In this document: in pieces, positions 1-5,077 of the stretch | Numbering within the stretch: position 1 is the stretch's first letter | How the letters are laid out: each line of letters starts with the position of its first letter | From: Pseudomonadota bacterium | Lineage (GTDB): Bacteria; Desulfobacterota; DSM-4660; Desulfatiglandales; B25-G16 | Direction: 5' to 3' | DNA: 5,077 nucleotides | Assembly (NCBI GenBank): GCA_015223015.1 | Contig: JADFWK010000199.1 | Location: 1-5,077, forward strand | The notes under the pieces: model-generated | Seen by the model: the letters and a program-made list of their open reading frames with translations, nothing else | What the model was told of the DNA's origin: nothing | Database searches by the model: none | Position numbers and translations under genes: made by a program

Positions 1-1212
1 GTTAATGGTAATAGTAATGATAAACCCCTCGTCTTTATGGTAAGAAATATCGGGCTCGCCTACTTGCGCCTTTATATAGCCGTTATTATGGTAAAAGGAT
101 TTTATTTTGGATATATCACTTTCCAGTTTTTTTCTATCCAGCTGACCAGACTTAGTAAGAAATGATAAGAACCACTTTTCATCGGTGTCCATAAGGTCTT
201 TCAGATCACCATCATCAAAGTTAACATTCCCTATAAATTGTATTTTCTTTATGAAGACCTTGTCTCCCTCTGTAATCTGATAGGTAAGGGCCACCTCATT
301 GTTCGGAAGCTCCTGGATCCGTTCCCTTATTTCAACATTATGATATCCTTCCTGACGGTAATGATCTCGCAGTCTTTCCATGCTATCTTTGATAGCTGTT
401 CTATCAAGGATAGCGTATTTCTTGATGCCGACTACCTCCTCCAGGTCTTCTTGATCGATTTTCTTGTTGCCCTCAAAGGTAATCTTGCCGATCGATGGTT
501 TTTCGCTCACCTTGAAGGTAACTATTTTACCTCCTGGACCATCCTCGACATCTATTTGGACATCCTCGAAAAAACCCATCTCATATACGGATCTGAGATC
601 TTTATTGAGTGCCTCAGGGTCAAACATCATCCCCTTTTGGCTCTCAATTGCCGCAAGGATAGCGTCGGTTTCAATCCGTTTGTTTCCCGCAATAGACAGT
701 GAATCTATCTGAGCAACACCTATAATTCGGTTTTTTGCTGCAACGGCTAGCCAATCAATTATCTCCGCTAACTTATCTATCCTATCTCCTACGGCAAAAA
801 TGGAAAAAGGTCTCCTTTCCCTTGACATGGGAACAGCAGTGAGGTCAACGCTCATCTTCTCTCCGATCTGTGTGAGGCTTCCTCCTATCAGCCAATCAAT
901 ATTGTTATCTCTTCCCACTTTCCTGACAAGATCAACATCCGAAAGCCGTATCCTGGAAAGCTCACTCTTGTTTGTTGCCGCCGGATCCATAACGTCAAAG
1001 CCTTCCCGCGCCAATCTGGCTGTTATCATGGCTTGGAGACCCTCGGCAAGATGATCCATAGGCTTCAAAGTATGAATTTCGAAATGAAGAACGGCTATCC
1101 TGGTTGATGACTCTGCACCTTCAGCCGGGGATATCATGAGGGAGATTGCTAATAATAGAGCAGCCAAGGGTGCCCATATACAGGCATTATAGGAGCATGT
1201 CTTTCGAATCAT
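1..1212 (-). CDS. bamA: Outer membrane protein assembly factor BamA, N-terminal part (cut by window edge)
   Basis: Partial gene: the frame is open from the ATG at 1212 to base 1 (404 codons, no stop), and the C-terminal barrel lies outside. BamA folds and inserts beta-barrel proteins into the outer membrane; its POTRA domains sit in the periplasm and bind partner lipoproteins and substrates. Visible parts: a signal peptide (basic MIRK, hydrophobic residues 12-28, likely cleavage after AEGA near 33); an alpha/beta domain at about 38-160 starting RIAVLHFE and containing WLIGGSLTQIG, which resembles TolB-N/CsgG/FlgT-M folds; then three POTRA repeats at about 167-239 (SIAGNKRI, YEMGFFEDVQIDV), 240-321 (ITFEGNKKI, YRQEGYHNVEI) and 322-404 (IQFIGNVNF, YHNNGYIKAQV). 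The ATG is the first start after an in-frame TAA at about 1259-1261. Shine-Dalgarno support is weak (a GAG 7 bases upstream). It follows lolD in the same direction. POTRA-barrel identity is firm; BamA rather than another Omp85 protein rests on the neighbours. Confidence is lower for the N-terminal domain name. Confidence 0.9.
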   Translation of the reverse strand, partial: MIRKTCSYNACIWAPLAALLLAISLMISPAEGAESSTRIAVLHFEIHTLKPMDHLAEGLQAMITARLAREGFDVMDPAATNKSELSRIRLSDVDLVRKVGRDNNIDWLIGGSLTQIGEKMSVDLTAVPMSRERRPFSIFAVGDRIDKLAEIIDWLAVAAKNRIIGVAQIDSLSIAGNKRIETDAILAAIESQKGMMFDPEALNKDLRSVYEMGFFEDVQIDVEDGPGGKIVTFKVSEKPSIGKITFEGNKKIDQEDLEEVVGIKKYAILDRTAIKDSMERLRDHYRQEGYHNVEIRERIQELPNNEVALTYQITEGDKVFIKKIQFIGNVNFDDGDLKDLMDTDEKWFLSFLTKSGQLDRKKLESDISKIKSFYHNNGYIKAQVGEPDISYHKDEGFIITITIN

Positions 1213-1216
1213 TGAT

Positions 1217-1344
1217 GTACTCGTTGCCGGGTGCTCGTTCCTGGTTACCTGTTCTGCTTACTGTTTTCGCTCTACTATTGTTTGCTCGCCGGAGGCGGAT
1301 TCGAAAACACGAGTAACGAGTAACCGGTAACAAGTGACACGTGA
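1217..1344. repeat. Imperfect inverted repeat made of 7-base units between lolD and bamA
   Basis: The gap between lolD and bamA is almost wholly an inverted repeat. The right arm (1310-1344) reads on the plus strand as consecutive heptads CGAGTAA, CGAGTAA, CCGGTAA, CAAGTGA, CACGTGA. The left arm, read on the minus strand from 1251 down to 1217, gives CAGGTAA, CCAGGAA, CGAGCAC, CCGGCAA, CGAGTAC, the same phase and consensus. Nearer the centre TGTTTTCG (1262-1269) faces its exact complement CGAAAACA (1302-1309), and CGCC-GGA-GGCG (1287-1297) could cap a small hairpin. The array begins 3 bases after the lolD stop and ends 4 bases before the bamA ATG, so a transcript through it could fold and hide the bamA start region. 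No T-run follows, so it does not look like an ordinary intrinsic terminator. Function is unknown. Confidence 0.75.
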
Positions 1345-1347
1345 TCT

Positions 1348-2019
1348 TTATTCAAACCTGCCATCAACAAGAAGCAATTGTCTGGACATCTGGTGAGCTA
1401 GTTCCAGATTATGAGTGGCTATAATGAGGGCCAAGCCTTTGCTCTTATTGAGGGAAAGCAGCAGCTCTGTGATCTCATTGCCTGTAACCTTATCCAAATT
1501 TCCTGTGGGCTCATCTGCCAAAAGCAGCTGGGGCCCCATAATCAAGGCTCGGGCAATTGCAACCCTTTGTTGTTCTCCTCCGGAAAGCTCTCCAACCCTG
1601 TGACGGAGCCTATCTCTTAAACCCATCCGAGAGAGTATAGCAACAGCCATCTCAGTAGATTTTTCCTGGTTGTAGCCCGAAATGAGGGCAGGGATCTTGG
1701 TGTTTTCCTCAGCGTTGAATTCAGGAAGAAGATGATGTAACTGGAAGACAAAGCCTATTTCCCGATTCCTGATCTTACACAGGCCGAGCTCATCCGTCTC
1801 ATACACATTCCGGTGTTTGAAAAAGACAGTACCCTCAGATGGTGGCTCGAGTGTTCCCATAATATTAAGAAGGGTCGACTTACCAGATCCAGAGGGTCCA
1901 GTAATGGAAAGAGACTCACCTGGGAGTACCTGTAAGTCAATACCCTTGAGCACATTGATTACCGTGCCGTTATTCTCAAAGCTCTTATGAATATTCTCTA
2001 TGTGCAGGAGAGGTTTCAT
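1348..2019 (-). CDS. lolD: Lipoprotein-releasing system ATP-binding protein LolD
   Basis: 223-residue ABC ATPase that powers release of lipoproteins from the outer face of the inner membrane, acting on the cytoplasmic side of the LolC/E-type permease. All nucleotide-binding motifs are present: Walker [10 protein letters not shown] (41-49), Q-loop [11 protein letters not shown] (Q93), ABC signature [15 protein letters not shown] (145-159), Walker B LLLADE (165-170) with catalytic E170, D-loop GNLD, and switch histidine H203 in ATHN. The length is usual for LolD and slightly shorter than MacB-type ATPases, which carry a fused permease. The frame stays open upstream to 2133, but I place the start at 2019: its ATG overlaps the lolC stop as ATGA, and [14 protein letters not shown] matches the usual N-terminus. 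The longer version would only translate lolC in another frame. Expression is probably coupled to lolC translation. The related families FtsE and MacB are less likely because of the paired LolC/E permease. Confidence 0.95.
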   Translation of the reverse strand: MKPLLHIENIHKSFENNGTVINVLKGIDLQVLPGESLSITGPSGSGKSTLLNIMGTLEPPSEGTVFFKHRNVYETDELGLCKIRNREIGFVFQLHHLLPEFNAEENTKIPALISGYNQEKSTEMAVAILSRMGLRDRLRHRVGELSGGEQQRVAIARALIMGPQLLLADEPTGNLDKVTGNEITELLLSLNKSKGLALIIATHNLELAHQMSRQLLLVDGRFE

Positions 2020-3242
2020 TCGTATCGCAACGCCTCTACGGGATTTACCTTGGAGGCCTGCCAGGACGGATAGATAGTGGCTAGAAAAGAGATAATTACT
2101 GCTGCAAATACAATGGAGATAACATCGAACCACTCCATTCTAACAGGCAAGGTGCTGATATAATATACGTCCGGGGGAAGTTTGATAAACTTGTATCGTG
2201 CCAGAATATGGCAGAGAAAAGATCCAGACATCAGGCCCAACAAGGTACCGATAATCCCAACAAAGAGGCCCTGAAAGATAAAAATGGACATGATACTCTT
2301 TGGCGATGCTCCCATGGTTCTGAGTATCGCAATATCGCGATTCTTTTCCATCACCATCATAACCAGGGAACTAATGATATTGAGAGCACCTACCAGAACG
2401 ATCATAGTCAAGATAATGAACATGGTTACCTTTTCAAGTTTCAAAGCAGAAAATAGGCTCCTGTTCATCATCTTCCAGTCTTTGGTCCAGTAAGGATAGC
2501 CTAGCTTCTCCTGAATGCGTTTTCCTATCGTATCACTCTGATCTATGTCTTTGACCTTTAATTCGATTACTGTCACCTCATCCCCAAGGGAGAGGAAATC
2601 CTGAGCATCAGGTAAAGAGAGGTAAACCATTGAACTATCATATTCATACATTCCGGATTCAAAAAGGGCCTTTACCTTAAATTCACCTTCACTGGGTACC
2701 CTTCCTAATGGGGTCAATTTGCCTATAGGTGATACCAGGGTTATGGTATCTCCTGGCACCGCCCCTATCTGTTTGGATAACTGACTACCAAGAATCATTC
2801 CTGGTGGATCAGTCCCGGAGTCCTTTAAGAGGTCGACAGACCCTCCCCTTATCATGGAATCAATGTCTATTACCGTACCAACTGTAGCAGGATCTATACC
2901 CCGCAGAACGGCTCCTGAGATGTTGCCATAATTTTTTATCATTACCTGGCTATAAACAACTCCTGTTGCTGAAAGCACGCCATCCACTTCCAAAGCCTCT
3001 TGGATTACCCTCTCTTTATCGCTAATACCCCCCTTATAGCTCAAGATAAGCAGATGTGAATTTACACCCAGTATCTTTTTCATCAAATCTTCCCTGAAAC
3101 CGTTCATGACTGCCAGAACTACAATCAGGGCCATAACGCCTATCATAATGCCTAAAATGGAAATAGCCGTTATGACAGAGATAAATCCTTGCTTTCTCTT
3201 TGCCTTGAGGTATCTGAGAGAGAAAAATGTTTCAAAAGACAT
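2016..3242 (-). CDS. lolC: Lipoprotein-releasing system permease LolC/LolE family
   Basis: 408-residue inner-membrane permease of the FtsX/MacB superfamily. With LolD it lifts mature lipoproteins from the inner membrane and passes them to LolA. Topology from sequence: a short cytoplasmic start (FFSLRYLKAKRKQ), TM1 at about 21-48, a large periplasmic domain at about 49-270, TM2 at about 272-297, a cytoplasmic coupling segment EKNRDIAILRTMGAS (299-313), TM3 at about 317-345, TM4 at about 372-392, and the family tail [18 protein letters not shown]. The loop around TPLGRVPSEGEFKV (177-190) lies where LolC of E. coli carries its LolA-binding hook; that functional match is inference. Only one LolC/E-type gene lies before lolD, so the complex may be a homodimer (LolF-like) rather than a LolC-LolE pair, unless a second gene lies elsewhere. 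The start is the first ATG of the frame; no good Shine-Dalgarno is seen. The stop overlaps the lolD ATG by 4 bases. Confidence 0.93.
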   Translation of the reverse strand: MSFETFFSLRYLKAKRKQGFISVITAISILGIMIGVMALIVVLAVMNGFREDLMKKILGVNSHLLILSYKGGISDKERVIQEALEVDGVLSATGVVYSQVMIKNYGNISGAVLRGIDPATVGTVIDIDSMIRGGSVDLLKDSGTDPPGMILGSQLSKQIGAVPGDTITLVSPIGKLTPLGRVPSEGEFKVKALFESGMYEYDSSMVYLSLPDAQDFLSLGDEVTVIELKVKDIDQSDTIGKRIQEKLGYPYWTKDWKMMNRSLFSALKLEKVTMFIILTMIVLVGALNIISSLVMMVMEKNRDIAILRTMGASPKSIMSIFIFQGLFVGIIGTLLGLMSGSFLCHILARYKFIKLPPDVYYISTLPVRMEWFDVISIVFAAVIISFLATIYPSWQASKVNPVEALRYE

Positions 3243-3250
3243 AGCGGTTA

Positions 3251-3276
3251 AGTGCCTAAAGTTAAAAGTGCCTAAA
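3251..3276. repeat. Short direct repeat AGTGCCTAAA x2 just upstream of lolC
   Basis: AGTGCCTAAA occurs at 3251-3260 and again at 3267-3276, separated by GTTAAA, in the leader immediately before the lolC ATG. A related AAAGTACCTAAA lies at 3458-3469 on the far side of the palindromic repeat pair, just after lysS. On the transcribed strand it reads TTTAGGCACT. It occupies the place where a lolC ribosome binding site would be expected. It may be part of a degenerate dispersed repeat; no function can be assigned. Confidence 0.5.
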
Positions 3277-3293
3277 ATGATCTAAAGTTGATA

Positions 3294-3352
3294 AATTCGT
3301 AAAAAGTCTTTCTAACGTCTGGATACCCGCATTCGCGGGTATGACGGATAGT
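3294..3352 (+). repeat. Dispersed palindromic repeat, copy C (diverged)
   Basis: A diverged copy of the element seen better at 3361-3442 and 4995-5077, in the same orientation as the latter. Shared blocks are TTCGTAAAAAGTC (3296-3308), TCTGGAT (3318-3324) and ATGAC (3341-3345). Its core is a perfect palindrome ATACCCGC-ATTC-GCGGGTAT (3323-3342), an 8-base stem with a 4-base loop. The spacer between the first two blocks is 9 bases here against 15 in copy B. One stem pair differs from the other copies on both sides, so base pairing is kept. No T-run follows closely, so it is not a standard terminator. Confidence 0.8.
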
Positions 3353-3360
3353 GTATCTGA

Positions 3361-3442
3361 TTGATATTAAGTGCTTTATTGTCATTCCCGCGTAGGCGGG
3401 AATCCAGATAAATGGGAAAATTCGACTTTTACGAAACCATCA
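3361..3442 (-). repeat. Dispersed palindromic repeat, copy A
   Basis: 82-base copy lying just downstream of lysS. It matches the reverse complement of 4995-5077 with one substitution (G at 3371) and one single-base length difference in a T-run (near 3427-3430). The core is a perfect stem ATTCCCGC-GTAG-GCGGGAAT (3384-3403), flanked by GTC on one side and CCAGATAAATGGG on the other. The pattern ATTCCC-N8-GGGAAT is that of the dRS3 repeat of Neisseria and of similar dispersed repeats I recall from many proteobacteria. It faces copy C, giving an inverted pair between lysS and lolC. Translated, it gives the peptide CHSRVGGNP, a familiar sign of repeat-derived false starts. Confidence 0.9.
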
Positions 3443-3492
3443 AAGTTGGCAGTTCATAAAGTACCTAAACACAAAGAACCCAGCAAAGTCAT

Positions 3493-4971
3493 CTATTTTT
3501 TCCTCATATGGGGGAAGAGTATGACATCCCGAATAGAGGGAGAATCGGTCAAGACCATAACCAGTCGGTCGATTCCAATGCCTTCTCCTGCTGTAGGTGG
3601 CAGCCCGTATTCCAAGGCCCTGATATAATCCTCATCCATAAACAGGGCCTCTTCATCGCCTGAGTCCCTCAGGGACACCTGTTCGAGAAATCGCTCCCGC
3701 TGATCATCCGGGTTATTAAGTTCGGAGAAGCCATTCGCAATCTCCTTACCACAAACGAATAATTCAAACCTCTCTGCAATCTCAGGTTCTGTATCCTTTC
3801 TCCTTGACAGGGGGCTTACCTCTATCGGGTAGTTGATAATAAAGGTAGGCTGAATTAATTTCGGCTCAACAAGGTGCTCAAAAAGCTCCATAATTACTTT
3901 TCCTCTCTCCTCACGATCGGTTACCTCAACTCCCTTGGATTTCGCAAAATCCCTTAAGGCCTGATTATCAGACAGGGCATTTTCAGGCACGCCACCCATG
4001 TGCACCAGAGAATCGGTCAGCGAGATCCTGGCCCATGGGGTAGTAAAATCTACCCTGTTCCCCTGATAGGTGATAGTCGTCGTATCAAACAGCTTCTTGA
4101 GGAGGTATAAAATAAGTTCTTCAGTTAACTCCATAAGGTCCTCATACGTTGCATAGGCAACATAAAACTCCAGCATGGTGAATTCGGGATTGTGATTGGC
4201 TGATATCCCCTCATTGCGAAAATTCCTGTTTAGTTCATAAACCTTCTCTAACCCTCCCACAACAAGCCTTTTCAAATAGAGCTCAGGGGCCACTCTCAAA
4301 TAAAGCTCCATGCCCAGTGCATTGTGATATGTTTTAAATGGTCGGGCTGTTGCACCACCTGGAATCGATTGCATCATTGGGGTCTCTACTTCGACAAAGT
4401 CTTGGTTATCAAAAAACTCCCTTATGGCCTTGATAATTCTACTTCTTAGAATAAAGGCTTGTCTCACATTATCATTAACCATCAGATCAAGGTACCTCTG
4501 GCGGTATCTCGCTTCCACATCTACCAACCCGTGATACTTTTCTGGTAGGGGCCTTTGGGATTTTGACAGAAGAACAACAGAGTCAGCCAGGATCGTTAAT
4601 TCATTTGTTTTTGTCCTAAAAGGCTTCCCTGCAATCCCTACATGATCACCTATATCTATCAACCTGAAGGTTTCAAAATTATCATCGCCGACCCGATCTT
4701 TGCGGATGTATGCCTGGAGTTGGCCGGTCCCATCCTTAATGTGAATGAAAACCGCTTTCCCAAAATCCCTCATAGACATAACCCTACCTGCCAGGGTCAA
4801 GGTCTCGGTTATCTTACTCAGTGCATCCTGGTCAAGCTCACCCAGACGTTTTACCACTCCCTCGACGGTGGTATCTCTCCTGAAGCCTGATGGGTACAGG
4901 TTAAGGCCTCTTGACCTCAATTCCTTAACCTTTTCCTTCACCTCCTTGATTAACCTACTCGACTCATCCAT
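3493..4971 (-). CDS. lysS: Lysyl-tRNA synthetase, class II
   Basis: 492-residue cytoplasmic enzyme that charges tRNA-Lys with lysine using ATP; close to the usual length of about 490-510. Domains: helical lead-in at 1-55, OB-fold anticodon-binding domain at about 58-137 (TLAGRVMSMRDFGKAVFIHI), then the class II catalytic core. Motif 1 is around 172-198 (ending VEVETP), the LysRS signature GGATARPF is at 205-212, motif 2 holds FRNE (251-254) with HNPEFTMLE after it, and motif 3 is GEGIGIDRLVM (462-472) with R469. Nothing appears missing. The frame is open upstream to an ATG at 5067, but those 32 extra codons are translated repeat (copy B), so I start at the ATG of MDESSRLIKE (4971). AAAGGA lies 11 bases before it; the adjacent TTG at 4974 has spacing of 8 and could be used instead. 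The gene sits between inverted repeat copies A and B, 250 bases upstream of lolC. Confidence 0.96.
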   Translation of the reverse strand: MDESSRLIKEVKEKVKELRSRGLNLYPSGFRRDTTVEGVVKRLGELDQDALSKITETLTLAGRVMSMRDFGKAVFIHIKDGTGQLQAYIRKDRVGDDNFETFRLIDIGDHVGIAGKPFRTKTNELTILADSVVLLSKSQRPLPEKYHGLVDVEARYRQRYLDLMVNDNVRQAFILRSRIIKAIREFFDNQDFVEVETPMMQSIPGGATARPFKTYHNALGMELYLRVAPELYLKRLVVGGLEKVYELNRNFRNEGISANHNPEFTMLEFYVAYATYEDLMELTEELILYLLKKLFDTTTITYQGNRVDFTTPWARISLTDSLVHMGGVPENALSDNQALRDFAKSKGVEVTDREERGKVIMELFEHLVEPKLIQPTFIINYPIEVSPLSRRKDTEPEIAERFELFVCGKEIANGFSELNNPDDQRERFLEQVSLRDSGDEEALFMDEDYIRALEYGLPPTAGEGIGIDRLVMVLTDSPSIRDVILFPHMRKK

Positions 4972-4994
4972 CAAGAAAAAATTCCTTTCAATTA

Positions 4995-5077
4995 TGATGG
5001 TTTCGTAAAAAGTCGAATTTTCCCATTTATCTGGATTCCCGCCTACGCGGGAATGACAATAAAGCATTTAATATCAA
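4995..5077 (+). repeat. Dispersed palindromic repeat, copy B (may continue past window edge)
   Basis: 83-base copy in the lysS leader, ending 23 bases before the chosen lysS ATG. It is the reverse complement of copy A apart from one substitution and one extra A/T base. The perfect stem is ATTCCCGC-CTAC-GCGGGAAT (5035-5054). The match to copy A continues to the last base of the window, so the true end is not seen. Outer end: TGATGGTTTCGTAAAAAGTC at 4995-5014. If transcribed with lysS it would form a hairpin in the 5' leader. Confidence 0.9.

Noticed and set aside
238..1054. Several plus-strand open frames (for example 238-702 and 800-1054)
   Set aside because: They lie opposite the continuous bamA frame, whose minus-strand translation shows a signal peptide and POTRA repeats. 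The plus-strand products have no recognisable domains.
1217..1344. Heptad array as a CRISPR or tandem protein-binding operator
   Set aside because: Units are 7 bases with no spacers, so it is not CRISPR. The opposed orientation favours a palindrome over a simple operator array.
1755..1955. Minus-strand 66-codon frame inside lolD
   Set aside because: Out-of-frame shadow of lolD, covering the same bases as the Walker A region; no independent support.
3323..3403. The palindromes between lysS and lolC as intrinsic terminators for lysS
   Set aside because: Neither stem is followed directly by a run of T on the minus strand; the nearest T5 is about 14 bases past copy C. The stems are explained as dispersed repeat cores. 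Some transcription blocking is possible but not shown.
3371..3628. Plus-strand open frame starting MLYCHSRVGGNP
   Set aside because: Its first part is translated repeat copy A and the rest is antisense to the lysS 3' end. It has no recognisable domain.
4991..5017. Possible lysS promoter with CATAAT as a -10 box (4991-4996)
   Set aside because: The best -35 candidates upstream (TTCGAC or TCGACT) match poorly and give spacers of about 14-15 bases, and they lie inside the repeat.

Overview
The window reads as a minus-strand envelope-biogenesis gene block from a Gram-negative bacterium. In transcription order it runs from the right edge: lysS (lysyl-tRNA synthetase), lolC (lipoprotein-release permease), lolD (its ATPase), and bamA (outer-membrane protein assembly factor), which is cut by the left edge. 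From memory, the order lysS-lolC/E-lolD-bamA is a familiar arrangement in deltaproteobacteria (Desulfobacterota such as Geobacter and syntrophic or sulfate-reducing relatives). The dispersed GTCATTCCCGC..GCGGGAATCCAG repeat and the moderate base composition fit that group too. Nothing here fixes the genus.

Layout: 1-1212 is the first 404 codons of bamA, with a signal peptide, an extra N-terminal TolB-N/CsgG-like domain and three POTRA domains; the barrel lies beyond the edge. 1213-1347 is a 135-base gap filled by an imperfect inverted repeat built of 7-base units. 1348-2019 is lolD and 2016-3242 is lolC, joined by a 4-base ATGA overlap. 3243-3492 is a 250-base repeat-rich gap holding a short direct repeat and two facing copies (C and A) of a palindromic dispersed repeat. 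3493-4971 is lysS. 4972-5077 is the lysS leader, mostly a third copy (B) of the same repeat, running off the right edge. No gene-free stretch exceeds 300 bases, and I see no RNA gene, CRISPR or transposase. I support no plus-strand gene.

How the genes work together: LolC and LolD form the inner-membrane ABC machine that extracts mature lipoproteins and hands them to periplasmic LolA. BamA, the core of the outer-membrane beta-barrel insertase, works with lipoprotein partners delivered by that route. LysS is a housekeeping translation enzyme that shares the locus. The coding content is conventional. The unusual part is the non-coding DNA: both larger gaps in the block are occupied by palindromic repeat elements, and lysS sits between two almost identical copies of about 82 bases in opposite orientation.
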